Shown: in pieces, positions 10,072 through 18,222 of the stretch
Layout: every line of letters begins with the position of its first letter
Position numbering within the stretch: position 1 is the stretch's first letter
Assembly (NCBI RefSeq): GCF_003945325.1
Contig: NZ_AP019307.1
Coordinates: forward strand, 682,001-746,000
From: Nocardioides baekrokdamisoli
GTDB taxonomy: Bacteria > Actinomycetota > Actinomycetes > Propionibacteriales > Nocardioidaceae
Length of the DNA: 64,000 nucleotides
Direction: 5' to 3'
Translations under genes and position numbers: made by a program
Notes under the pieces: generated by a model
Databases searched by the model: none
Seen by the model: only the letters and a program-made list of their open reading frames with translations
Told to the model about the DNA's origin: nothing

Positions 10072-10106
10072 TGTGCGATAATCGCACACAAGTTCGCGGC
10101 TTCCAA
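10072..10106 (-). promoter_or_regulatory. Promoter and palindromic operator of XRE-ImmA/PIN operon
   Basis: On the minus strand TTGGAA (10101-10106) and GATTAT (10078-10083) are separated by 17 bp, a good -35/-10 pair. The -10 sits inside a perfect palindrome TGTGCGATAATCGCACA (10072-10088, 8-bp arms around one base). The GTG start begins two bases after the palindrome, so transcription would start at or next to the start codon (leaderless). A palindrome covering the -10 of an XRE gene suggests autorepression. The architecture is visible; the binding protein is inferred. Confidence 0.7.
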
Positions 10107-10314
10107 TGGCCGGTCCAGTCTAGGGGACGTGCGACATTCAGACTGGCGCGACTAGGCGGGGCATCTGGTGCCGTCGCAGGCCCAGGGTTTCCGGAAACCG
10201 CCACCGCACAGTACCGACCGAACTTCCGCCTGGCGTGGTCAATGCGGTCGGTTCGTCTTCGACCCCCGCACTTGAACGCCGGAACGGGATTTCACTGCGT
10301 ACGACACGAGCCCG

Positions 10315-10348
10315 TAGTGCAAGCACAGGCGTCCGTATGCTTGCACTA
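10315..10348 (+). promoter_or_regulatory. Inverted repeat and -10 box upstream of the P63C gene
   Basis: TAGTGCAAGCA (10315-10325) and TGCTTGCACTA (10338-10348) form a perfect 11-bp inverted repeat with a 12-bp spacer. A -10-like TATAGT lies at 10356-10361 and the gene starts at 10404. No good -35 is seen; the right arm covers that position, which suggests an operator. It differs in sequence from the palindrome before the XRE gene, so a second regulator may be involved. The rest of 10107-10314 shows no gene. Confidence 0.55.
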
Positions 10349-10403
10349 GCCGAGGTATAGTGGGTTTCGGCAAGCAGAATCGAGTGGATGCTTAGGGGTT
10401 ACC

Positions 10404-11447
10404 GTGACGTACGACAACGACGATATGACCGGGTCGATGGGCGGAAAGGCCCGCGCCGCCGCTCTCACTAGGGAGCAGCGCTCGGAGATCGCGAAGAAGG
10501 CTGCGGCGAGTCGCTGGATGGCGGTGCCTGAAGCGGTCTGCGGATCCGCCGATACCCCACTGATGATCGGGGACACGGCCATCGAGTGCTACGTACTTGA
10601 GGACGGCACTCGGGTCATCATGCAGAGCAGCTTCCTCCACGCATTTGGCCGCGCCCGCACCGTCCGTCGAACCGACGACACAATCCCGCCGATGATGCAA
10701 GGACAGGCCCTTCGTCCCTTCATCACGGATGAGGTGATCGCCCGAAGCAAGCCGATCCCGTTCGAGGTGAACGGCCGCCGTGCCGTGGGCTACAACGCGG
10801 AAGCGCTGCCTGATGTTTGCGAGGCGTTCTTGGCAGCCCGAGCTGCCGGCGTTCTGCCCACGAACCAGAGGCCGATCGCCATCCAAGCTGAGTTGCTCAT
10901 GCGGGGTCTCGCGCGGGTTGGAATCATCGCGCTCGTCGACGAAGCCACCGGGTACCAGGACGTACGGACGAAGGACGCGCTCGCAAAGATCCTCGAGGAG
11001 TTCGTTGCTCGCGAACTCCAGCCCTACCTCACCACATTTCCTCCGGAGTTCTACCGAGAAATGTTCCGCCTCCGTGACCTTCCCTACTCAGTCGAGAGTG
11101 CTCGACGACCGCAGTATTTCGGGCATCTGACTAACGACATCATTTACAAGCGGATCGCCCCGGGCGTTCTCGAAGAGCTCAAGAACGTTCAAGACAAGGA
11201 CGGCTCTGGCAACCCCAAGCACAAACTCTTCCAACGCTTGACCCAAAACATCGGATACCCAAAGCTGCGTGAGCATCTCGGCTCGGTGGTCACGCTGATG
11301 CGGCTCTCGTCCGATTGGGACGACTTCAAGGCAAAGCTCGACACCATCCACCCAGTCATCGACGGCCAGGAGATGCTGCCCATCTCAGTGCAGGTCCAGC
11401 CCAAGCCGAAGAACGAGCCGGCCTGGCAGACGCCGGACTCGAACTGA
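10404..11447 (+). CDS. P63C domain-containing protein
   Basis: 347 aa. The C-terminal half fits the P63C family found in phages and genomic islands: FPPEFYREMFRLRDLPYS, then RRPQYFGHLTNDIIYKRIAPGVLEEL, then LTQNIGYPKLREHLGSVVTLMRLS. The N-terminus has a lysine/arginine/alanine-rich stretch (GGKARAAALTREQRSEIAKK), probably nucleic-acid binding or a helical tail. The role of P63C proteins is not established. The start is GTG 10404, and no alternative nearby has a better ribosome site. It runs in the same direction as, and 72 bp ahead of, the DUF4062 gene. Base composition is slightly less GC-rich than flanking genes. Confidence 0.8.
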   Translation: MTYDNDDMTGSMGGKARAAALTREQRSEIAKKAAASRWMAVPEAVCGSADTPLMIGDTAIECYVLEDGTRVIMQSSFLHAFGRARTVRRTDDTIPPMMQGQALRPFITDEVIARSKPIPFEVNGRRAVGYNAEALPDVCEAFLAARAAGVLPTNQRPIAIQAELLMRGLARVGIIALVDEATGYQDVRTKDALAKILEEFVARELQPYLTTFPPEFYREMFRLRDLPYSVESARRPQYFGHLTNDIIYKRIAPGVLEELKNVQDKDGSGNPKHKLFQRLTQNIGYPKLREHLGSVVTLMRLSSDWDDFKAKLDTIHPVIDGQEMLPISVQVQPKPKNEPAWQTPDSN

Positions 11448-11519
11448 CAACCATTCGCTTGACGGACACAGCCGCGTACCAGCGCGAACTCATCGCGGGA
11501 CTGTCTAACCTCTTGTCCC

Positions 11520-12608
11520 GTGACCTCGTCCCCATCGCCCGAAAGGCGTTACCAAGTGTTCGTCAGTTCGACCTATCTCGATCTTGTCGAAGAGCGGCGA
11601 GCGGTCATCCAGGCGCTCCTGGAGCTCGACTGCATTCCAGCAGGCATGGAGATGTTCCCAGCGGCCAGCGAAGACCAATGGACGCTTATCCGCGAGGTGA
11701 TCGACGTCAGCGACTTCTACCTGGTGATCGTCGGCGGCCGCTACGGGTCCGTGACGTCTGAAGGTCTGAGCTACACCGAGAAGGAATACGACTACGCCGT
11801 AGAAATCGGTCTCCCCGTGCTTGGCTTCGTCCACGGCGATCCAGGCGAGATCCCAGCGAACCGGACGGAACTCGACCCCGAAGCTCGCGAGAAGCTCGAC
11901 GCGTTCCGCAGCAAGGTGATGAAGCGGATGGTTAAGGACTACCGGTCAGCCGACGAACTTGCCTCGGTGGTCTCTCGGGGGCTAGTTCGGGCCATCAAGC
12001 AATACGACCGGCCAGGCTGGGTCCGTGGCGACCACGCGATGACCGACGCCGTCCGCGCGGAGATCGCGGAATTGCGTGCCGCCCTCGCCGTCGCCGAGAA
12101 GGAGCAGACCGAAGCCGCCACAAAGCGCGGCCGAACCGAACTCGATACATCCTTCGCGCACGGGCCGGACAACGTCACGCTCGCCTTCGAGGCAAAGTTC
12201 CACGAGTACTACGAGTACAAGACCGAGCGCGTTGAGCTTACGTTCACCTGGGACGAGATCCTTAACCTGCTCGGCCCCCACATGCTCGACGAAGCATCGG
12301 AGCCCACACTCCAAGCGCTGCTTGGCAGAGAGGCCAAGCAAGTCCTTCTCGACAGGCCGGAGGGTGATTGGAACGACGTATCGGGGCTCAGCGTGGACCC
12401 GACCGGCGACGCGTGGGGACACGTCCTCGTCCAGCTCCGCGCCCTTGGCATCCTCCAGGCCGGACAGAAGAAGCGCACGGTCTCCGATCGAGCCGTGTAC
12501 TGGGCGCTGACGCCCGCCGGCGACGACTACCTCGTTCGCTTGAAGGCCACAAAGCGGGACGGCGAGACGGGACGAGCCACCGGGGCCACCTCGATGGATT
12601 CCCGCTAA
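11520..12608 (+). CDS. DUF4062 domain-containing protein
   Basis: 362 aa. The N-terminus YQVFVSSTYLDLVEERRAVIQALLEL, with later LVIVGGRYGSV and YTEKEYDYAVEIGLPVLGFVH, is the DUF4062 signature, a Rossmann-like domain reminiscent of TIR/SEFIR folds and common at the N-terminus of multidomain immune-like proteins. A short coiled coil (VRAEIAELRAALAVAEKEQ, around residue 180) follows, then a C-terminal region with a winged-helix look (GHVLVQLRALGILQ...YWALTPAGDDYL). It is the last gene of the island. A defence role is inference from domain and context; no NTPase or nuclease domain is seen. Confidence 0.75.
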   Translation: MTSSPSPERRYQVFVSSTYLDLVEERRAVIQALLELDCIPAGMEMFPAASEDQWTLIREVIDVSDFYLVIVGGRYGSVTSEGLSYTEKEYDYAVEIGLPVLGFVHGDPGEIPANRTELDPEAREKLDAFRSKVMKRMVKDYRSADELASVVSRGLVRAIKQYDRPGWVRGDHAMTDAVRAEIAELRAALAVAEKEQTEAATKRGRTELDTSFAHGPDNVTLAFEAKFHEYYEYKTERVELTFTWDEILNLLGPHMLDEASEPTLQALLGREAKQVLLDRPEGDWNDVSGLSVDPTGDAWGHVLVQLRALGILQAGQKKRTVSDRAVYWALTPAGDDYLVRLKATKRDGETGRATGATSMDSR

Positions 12609-12746
12609 CCGAATCACAAAAGACGTCGGCGCCGGGTCGCCAAGCGCGACACGTCGCGCCTGTGGTGTGGCACCTCGAGCGAGATATCTCCGCAGGTCGG
12701 AGTACGTCAGAATCCTGTCGGGGACAGGCCCGTACACAACTAATTT

Positions 12747-12764
12747 GAATCCTGCCGGGGGCAC
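12747..12764 (+). repeat. attR: duplicated tRNA-Arg 3' end
   Basis: An 18-bp exact copy of the tRNA-Arg 3' end, marking the distal border of the island. The stretch 12609-12841 has no convincing gene. It contains a second, decayed att-like copy at 12710-12723 (13 of 14 bases match). Confidence 0.85.
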
Positions 12765-12841
12765 AGAATGAGTGGATCTCCGCTCACACCGGGTGTGACA
12801 CCATGCCGTACGAGAACGTGTTCTTATTCGGTGGGGGTTTC

Positions 12842-13516
12842 ATGCTGACCAAGGTGATGTTCGCGCTGCACGGCGCTGAGCGCGCGGACGGGCTCTTCAG
12901 CCCGGACTTCCGACAACAACTCCACCGCGTCGGCGTCTCCCGACTGCAGGTGAACATCGATGATGCCGCCGTCGCCCCCGCGCTGAGATTCGGTCCCGGG
13001 GAGCCGATCGCCGCCGTCGTCTCGATCTGGACGACCGGAACGGCCGAGGACGCCGTGCGTGTGGTCACGAGCGCGACGAGCGATCCGAACCTGCATGCGT
13101 ACCGCGTCAGTGAACGAGTCCGCCTCGATCTGGCAGCGGTCGACGACGGGGTCCGGCATCCGGTGCTGGCGCAGGTCGCGCTCCTCCGGCGCCCGGCGAC
13201 GATGTCCCAGGACGAGTACCGGGCGTGCTGGATGGGGACGCACACCGCGATCGCCATCCGCACCCAGAACACCTCGGCGTACGTCCAGAACATCGTCGAG
13301 GAGTCGCTCACCCCGGGCGCGCCGGTGCTGTCCGCCATCGTCGAGGAACACTTCCCGATGGAGGCGATGGCCGATCCGCATCAGTTCTACGGAAGCCGCG
13401 GCGATGACGCCGAGCTCGGCCGCCGGATCGGCGAACTGATGACGAGCGTTGCCGCGTTCGGCGCCGACCGGGACCTCGACCTCGTGCCGACCAGCGCGTA
13501 CGGCTGGGATCTGTAG
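12842..13516 (+). CDS. EthD domain-containing protein
   Basis: About 224 aa from ATG 12842 (MLTKVMFALHGAERAD), preceded by GGTGGGGG at a good distance; an in-frame ATG at 12803 would add 13 residues without a clear ribosome site. Two ferredoxin-like halves are visible, the second with the EthD pattern LLRRPATMSQDEYRACWMGTHTAIAIRTQN. EthD proteins are small dimeric alpha/beta barrels associated with degradation of ethers and polyketide-like compounds; the substrate here is unknown. First host gene after the island. Confidence 0.75.
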   Translation: MLTKVMFALHGAERADGLFSPDFRQQLHRVGVSRLQVNIDDAAVAPALRFGPGEPIAAVVSIWTTGTAEDAVRVVTSATSDPNLHAYRVSERVRLDLAAVDDGVRHPVLAQVALLRRPATMSQDEYRACWMGTHTAIAIRTQNTSAYVQNIVEESLTPGAPVLSAIVEEHFPMEAMADPHQFYGSRGDDAELGRRIGELMTSVAAFGADRDLDLVPTSAYGWDL

Positions 13517-13534
13517 ACCCCAGCCTGGTCTCTG

Positions 13535-13972
13535 TCAGGGAATGACGTCGCGGCGATCGATGTCCATCCACCGCTCAGGGTGGGCGAGCGGAGCAAAGCC
13601 GGCCTTCAGGTAGACGCCGTGGGCGTCGAGGGTGGCGAGAGCCAGTCTCGGTACGCCGGCCGCGGCGAGCGCCCGTACGCCCTCCTCGATCATCCAGACA
13701 CCGATCCCCCGACCGCGTACATGCGGGCCGACCCAGACGTCACAGATCCAGCCGAACGTCGCGAAGTCGGTCACGGCCCGGTAGAACGCGACCTGGACGC
13801 CCTCGGAGTCGTACACGCCGTAGGCCACCGAGTGCTCGATTGATCGCTCGATGGTCTCCCGACTCCGGGTGGGCGCCCAGTAGGACTCACCGAGCCAGGC
13901 GACGATCCGGTCCAGATCCAGCCGTGTCCGGTCATCCGACATCACGAAACCGTCTGCGCGTTCGATCTCCAC
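13535..13972 (-). CDS. GNAT family N-acetyltransferase
   Basis: 145 aa. The acetyl-CoA binding signature is VWVGPHVRGRGIGVWMIEEGV (residues about 80-100), the V/I-x-x-x-x-R-G-x-G pattern of GNATs, followed by ALATLDAHGVYLKAGF, the usual fourth motif. It probably acetylates a small molecule or an amine; the substrate is not predictable. It lies alone, convergent with the EthD gene and divergent from the ICMT-like gene. Confidence 0.85.
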   Translation of the reverse strand: MEIERADGFVMSDDRTRLDLDRIVAWLGESYWAPTRSRETIERSIEHSVAYGVYDSEGVQVAFYRAVTDFATFGWICDVWVGPHVRGRGIGVWMIEEGVRALAAAGVPRLALATLDAHGVYLKAGFAPLAHPERWMDIDRRDVIP

Positions 13973-14039
13973 GACCTCATTGTGGCCGGGTCCGCCGCAC
14001 CTCTTGCCAGCAAACGCACGAGGGGAAGAGAGTCAGCGC

Positions 14040-14777
14040 ATGACCGAAGCCCGACCCGTCCCCGCGTACGCCCGCTTCTTCCAGGGGTTCATTCTGGGGA
14101 AGCTGGTCTACGAGATGCCGGGTGGGCCGCGGCTGATGAAGTTCGCGACGGTCATCAACTTCCAGAAGGCGTTGATGTTCCCGTACCTGCTGGGACTGAT
14201 GTGGCTGTACCGCCACCACAGTTCCGCGCACACCACGGCGGCGTGGATCTACGTCGGCCTGCACGGCACGTACGGACTGGTCTGGTACCTGAAGGACAAG
14301 ACGTTCCCCGATCCCGGCTGGCAGCAACGGATCACCATCGTCGGCGCGATCGACTCGATCATCGGCGTGCTGGGCTGGTACTGGTTGTTCGGTTGGCTGC
14401 TCATCTCCGGCCACGGCGGGACGTACCCCATCAATGAGAAGCCGTGGTTCGCCATCGCGATCACGCTGAGCACCCTCGGAATGGCGATCATGATCGCGGC
14501 CGATGCGCAGAAGTACTACACGCTGCGGGTCCAGCGAGGCCTGATCACCGACGGCATGTTCCGGTACGTCCGTCACCCCAACTACACCGGCGAGATGATG
14601 ATCTACCTCGGCTTCGCCCTGCTGGTGTGGCAGTGGATCCCGTTCGCGGTGCTCGCCTGGGTGTGGTTCGGACTGTTCACCGCCAACATGATGGCCAAGG
14701 AGGCCAGCATGAGCCGCTACCCCGAGTGGGCGGCATACAAGAAGCGGACGACCTGGGTCATCCCCTTCATCCTCTGA
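14040..14777 (+). CDS. Isoprenylcysteine methyltransferase/DUF1295-like membrane enzyme
   Basis: 245 aa from ATG 14040, with GAGGGGAAGAGA upstream. Several hydrophobic segments are followed by the C-terminal signature RVQRGLITDGMFRYVRHPNY, then EASMSRYPEWAAYKKRTTWVIPF. This RHPNY...E...Y..Y pattern is shared by ICMT-type methyltransferases and DUF1295 steroid-5-alpha-reductase-like proteins, which methylate or reduce lipid-like substrates at the membrane. The exact reaction cannot be read from sequence. It is convergent with the GT61 gene, with 2 bp between stops. Confidence 0.75.
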   Translation: MTEARPVPAYARFFQGFILGKLVYEMPGGPRLMKFATVINFQKALMFPYLLGLMWLYRHHSSAHTTAAWIYVGLHGTYGLVWYLKDKTFPDPGWQQRITIVGAIDSIIGVLGWYWLFGWLLISGHGGTYPINEKPWFAIAITLSTLGMAIMIAADAQKYYTLRVQRGLITDGMFRYVRHPNYTGEMMIYLGFALLVWQWIPFAVLAWVWFGLFTANMMAKEASMSRYPEWAAYKKRTTWVIPFIL

Positions 14778-14779
14778 CG

Positions 14780-16000
14780 TCAGTCCGCCAGCAGGCGATC
14801 GACGGCGGCAATGATGCGCTCCGCCGACAGGTCGACATCGGCCTGGATCTTGTTCATCGGCGAGGTGGGACCGAACCGCTCGGCGCCGTCGGCGATGAGG
14901 TACTCGTACCGGATGCCACCGATCGCCTCGGTGATCGACCAGAAGGCGGCGTTCACGTACCCCGGGTGGAACAACTCGAGCACCCGTGTGCCGGGCTGGA
15001 TCCACAGGAGGTTCGTCAGCGCAGCCCCGTGCGGTCCGACGATGACCTCGGCGCCGGCGAAGACGTCGATCTGCTCCTGCGGGGACAGCTTCTCCGGCGC
15101 GATGCAGACGAAGCCACGCTGCTCCAGCATCGGCAGCAGTCGCTCCTCCTCCACCACGCGGCGAGTACGCGGTGCCGTGCCACGTGTGACATAGATCCGA
15201 CGCGGGCGGTCGTTCAGGTCCTTCGCCGGGAGCCGGCTGCGCAGCCACGCCACGGTCGCCGACGGTGCCACCTCGTTCGTGTTCGTCAGGCTCGGCGCGA
15301 TCAGTCGGGTGGCGCGTACCGCACTCTCGCCGGAGGCGGGCAGTACCTTGAGCTCTCCGAGTCCCGCCATCTCCAGCAGGGTGCGCTGCCAGCCCGCGTG
15401 GACCGGCGCGTAGATCGCGTCCGCCTTCATTCCGGCCATCGCGTCCTCGAAGACGCCCAAACGAGGCAGGACATCGGTCAGGAAGTGGTAGAAATTGCGC
15501 CCACCGCCCCGGGCCGCGATCGACACCACAGTGCCGTCGAAGTCCTCGATCTCCGGCAATTGGCGCTGGAGGTAGACCGGGTGTTCCTTCCACCCCGCCA
15601 ACCCGAAGTATTCGCTGGTCCCGTAGTCGAGCACGCCGCCGGGCGTGATGTTCGTGCCGTCCGGCCCGGTGGTGATCCCACCGGCGATCTCCAGACAGTA
15701 CGGAGCCGGAACCTCGTACTGCGCGCGACGGGCGAAGACCCAGTGCTCAGCGGGAAGTCCCGTCGGGAGCGTGCGATTGATGTGCTCGGCCCCCACCCCG
15801 ATCCCGGGGTGCAGCGTCACGGTTTCGGGCTCGAGAGCCGCCGTCTCGGCGGAGAACCTGGTGCCCTGCAGAGGGAGTGCGCGGTCTCCGTACGCGGAGC
15901 GGGTGCGCCGCGCCACAGAGCCCGACGTACGCGCCGCGAACCGGTGCGCGCGCTTGGCGACTGGCCAGAGCGGCTGCAACTGCGAAGGAAGGCGGGTCAT
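14780..16000 (-). CDS. Glycosyltransferase family 61 protein
   Basis: 406 aa from ATG 16000, which overlaps the stop of the dehydratase gene upstream by 4 bp. The C-terminal half has the GT61 (DUF563) marks RRIYVTRG, FAGAEVIVGPHGAALTNLLW and ELFHPGY. The middle has GGGRNFYHFLTDVLPRL, also typical of the family. It transfers a sugar from a nucleotide donor, probably onto a cell-surface glycan. Coupling to a GDP-mannose dehydratase-like gene suggests a deoxy-sugar donor, which is inference. The longer frame upstream overlaps the neighbour and is not used. Confidence 0.82.
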   Translation of the reverse strand: MTRLPSQLQPLWPVAKRAHRFAARTSGSVARRTRSAYGDRALPLQGTRFSAETAALEPETVTLHPGIGVGAEHINRTLPTGLPAEHWVFARRAQYEVPAPYCLEIAGGITTGPDGTNITPGGVLDYGTSEYFGLAGWKEHPVYLQRQLPEIEDFDGTVVSIAARGGGRNFYHFLTDVLPRLGVFEDAMAGMKADAIYAPVHAGWQRTLLEMAGLGELKVLPASGESAVRATRLIAPSLTNTNEVAPSATVAWLRSRLPAKDLNDRPRRIYVTRGTAPRTRRVVEEERLLPMLEQRGFVCIAPEKLSPQEQIDVFAGAEVIVGPHGAALTNLLWIQPGTRVLELFHPGYVNAAFWSITEAIGGIRYEYLIADGAERFGPTSPMNKIQADVDLSAERIIAAVDRLLAD

Positions 16001-17046
16001 CGCGCGCCTGCGTCGGCCAGGAACGCCAACGACTCCTCGACACCCGACTCCAGTCGCTGCAGATCGACGTTGACCAGCTGGGCGACCAGTTCCTCGAAAC
16101 TGGTGGTGGTCGACCACCCCAGCCGCTGCTGCGCTCGTGAGGGATCGCCACGCAGCCAACGGGCCTGGGTGGTGCTCCACATGGTGTGGTCCATCCGGAC
16201 GTGGTCCAGGGCGTCGTCCCGTCCGACGGCTGCGAAGGCAGCGTTGAGCAGGTCACGAACCGTGTGCGTGGTGCCAGTCGCGACCACGTAGTCGTCGGCG
16301 ATGTCGTGGGCCAGCATCAGCCGGGCGGCGCGTACATAATCAACTGCCGCTCCCCAGTCACGGTGAACGTCCATGTCGCCGAGGGTGACGGTCTCGTGCT
16401 CGCCGCGGGCAGCCAGCGCCGCAACGCGGGCGATCCGGCCGGCGATGAACTTCTGGCCGCGGAACGGGCTCTCGTGGTTGAACATGATGCCGTTGCAGGC
16501 GAACAGGCCGTAGTGCTCGCGGTAGCAGACCACCAGTTGGTGCGCGGCGCTCTTCGCGGCGGCGTACGGAGTACGCGGCTGGTGCGGCGTCGACTCGTCC
16601 AGACGTCCTTCGGTGCGGTCTCCGTAGACCTCAGCGGTCGAGGCCTGGAACAGCCTCACCTCGATCCCCGTCACGTCGCGGAAGCGGACCATCGCCTCCA
16701 GCATCCCGGCCACGGCGGCGGCGTTGCTCGAGAAGACCCGCTCGGGGTCCCCCCAGCTGGCACGCACCGCACTGAAGGCAGCCAGGTTGTAGACCTCCGC
16801 CGGGCGGTGCCGGTGCAGGAGATGGGCGAATCCGGCGACATCGGCCACATCGTGGCTGACGATCTCGACACCCTCGAGGTAGGGAGCCATCCGGGCGAGC
16901 CCCGGCGTACCGGGCCGTGCGGTTCCGATGACGGTACGCCCCTCGTCGACCAGGGCACGGGCCAGCAGCATCCCGTCCTGGCCGGTGACTCCGGTGATCA
17001 GTACCGGGCCTGGTGCGTCCTGAGTCTCGACCTGGGGCTCATGCAT
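15997..17046 (-). CDS. GDP-mannose 4,6-dehydratase-like NDP-sugar epimerase/dehydratase
   Basis: 349 aa extended short-chain dehydrogenase. Near the N-terminus is the Rossmann motif ITGVTGQDGMLLARALVDEG, with GQDG characteristic of GDP-mannose dehydratases. The active site shows as QASTAEVYGD and YAAAKSAAH. The substrate loop reads FNHESPFRGQKFIAGRIA, then DVHRDWGAAVDYV, matching Gmd-type enzymes. It would make GDP-4-keto-6-deoxy-mannose in the cytosol. It is transcribed with the GT61 gene, which starts inside its stop codon. An ATGCATGCATGG run precedes the ATG; no strong ribosome site is seen. Confidence 0.85.
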   Translation of the reverse strand: MHEPQVETQDAPGPVLITGVTGQDGMLLARALVDEGRTVIGTARPGTPGLARMAPYLEGVEIVSHDVADVAGFAHLLHRHRPAEVYNLAAFSAVRASWGDPERVFSSNAAAVAGMLEAMVRFRDVTGIEVRLFQASTAEVYGDRTEGRLDESTPHQPRTPYAAAKSAAHQLVVCYREHYGLFACNGIMFNHESPFRGQKFIAGRIARVAALAARGEHETVTLGDMDVHRDWGAAVDYVRAARLMLAHDIADDYVVATGTTHTVRDLLNAAFAAVGRDDALDHVRMDHTMWSTTQARWLRGDPSRAQQRLGWSTTTSFEELVAQLVNVDLQRLESGVEESLAFLADAGAR

Positions 17047-17102
17047 GCATGGATCGTATCTACGTAGTACGGACGGCGACCGGTGGGGCGTAGGTGTTGC
17101 AC

Positions 17103-18194
17103 CTAGTCCGTGTACGCCGGGTAGTCGGTGTAACCGCGGTGGTCTCCTCCGTAGAAGGTCGACGGATCGTGCTCGTTGAGGGCCAGACCTTCCTCGAGTC
17201 GTCGCGGAAGATCGGGATTGGCGATGAAGTCCCGACCGAAGGCGGCCGCGTCGATCAGACCGGCCGTGAGCAACCGCTCCGCCTTCTCCGGCGTGTACGC
17301 GCCCGCGCCGATGATGACTCCGGGGAACGCAGCGCGCAGCTGTACGCGGTACTCATCCGTCAACTGAGGGCCGCCGGCCCAATCGGGCTCCGACAGGTGC
17401 AGGAACGCGATCCCCCGCTTGCCGAACTCGGACGCGAGATGGAGTCCCATCTCAGCCCCATCCGGGTCCTCGACACCGTTGAAGGAGCCGATCGGCGAGA
17501 TCCTGATGCCGATCCGATCGGGCGACCAGGCCTCGATGGCGGCGTCCAGCGCCTCCAGGGTGAGGCGGGCGCGGTTCTCGATCGAGCCGCCGTAGGCATC
17601 CGTACGCACGTTGCTGTCGGACGCCGAGAACTGGTGCAGCAGGTAGCCGTGGGCGCCATGCAGTTCGGCGTAGTCGAACCCAGCTTTGCGTGCGTTCGCC
17701 GAGGCTCGGCGGTACTGGTCCACCACGCCCGGGATCTCGTCGAGTTCGAGAGCGCGCGGGACCGGGCAGTCCACCCGCACCGGTCGCCCGTCGGCGCCGC
17801 GTACGGTCGTCCGGTTCCGGTACGGCAGCGCCGAGGCGCTCACCGGGAGCTCGCCATCGTGGAATGACTCGTGCGAAACCCTGCCGGTGTGCCACAGCTG
17901 GGCTGCGATCCGGCCGCCCTCGGCATGCACCGAGTCGGTCACCCGGCGCCAGGCCGCGACCTGGTCGTCACTGTGGATGCCGGGCGTGTCCATGTAGCCG
18001 CGGCCCTGCTCGGAGATCTGGGTGCCCTCGGACACGATCAGACCCGCGGTCGCCCGCTGCCGGTAGTACTCCTGGATCAGGTCGTTGGCCAGATCACCGG
18101 GCTGCGACGCGCGCATCCGGGTCAACGGCGCCATCACGACGCGGTGGGGCCAGGTCAGGGGGCCGACGGTGAGCGGCTCAAAAAGTGAAGGCAC
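17103..18194 (-). CDS. Old yellow enzyme family alkene reductase
   Basis: 363-aa FMN-dependent ene-reductase. Visible marks are the FMN-barrel start LFEPLTVGPLTWPHRVVMAPLTRMRA, the substrate-binding ELHGAHGYLLHQFSA, NVRTDAYGGSIENRARL and the C-terminal FGRDFIANPDLPRR. It resembles NemA/xenobiotic reductases, which use NAD(P)H to reduce activated C=C bonds or nitro groups; the natural substrate is unknown. It stands alone, 28 bp from the methyltransferase gene on the same strand. Confidence 0.92.
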   Translation of the reverse strand: MPSLFEPLTVGPLTWPHRVVMAPLTRMRASQPGDLANDLIQEYYRQRATAGLIVSEGTQISEQGRGYMDTPGIHSDDQVAAWRRVTDSVHAEGGRIAAQLWHTGRVSHESFHDGELPVSASALPYRNRTTVRGADGRPVRVDCPVPRALELDEIPGVVDQYRRASANARKAGFDYAELHGAHGYLLHQFSASDSNVRTDAYGGSIENRARLTLEALDAAIEAWSPDRIGIRISPIGSFNGVEDPDGAEMGLHLASEFGKRGIAFLHLSEPDWAGGPQLTDEYRVQLRAAFPGVIIGAGAYTPEKAERLLTAGLIDAAAFGRDFIANPDLPRRLEEGLALNEHDPSTFYGGDHRGYTDYPAYTD

Positions 18195-18222
18195 GCCGCT
18201 AGTAACTCACGGAGGCGGCCGT

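Larger units (their letters stand above)
6470..12764 (+). mobile_element. Genomic island integrated at tRNA-Arg(CCG)
   Basis: About 6.3 kb between two copies of the 18-bp tRNA-Arg 3' end. The first genes next to the tRNA encode a tyrosine recombinase. The cargo is an XRE-ImmA/IrrE/PIN pair, a P63C protein and a DUF4062 protein; no housekeeping genes are present. No replication or conjugation genes are visible. With the recombinase out of frame, the element is probably no longer self-mobile. It could be a remnant of a larger prophage or ICE, or a small satellite-like island. Confidence 0.8.

Noticed and set aside
11315..11761. Frame overlapping the P63C end and DUF4062 start
   Set aside because: It reads through both genes in another frame and gives an arginine-rich translation without family signs.
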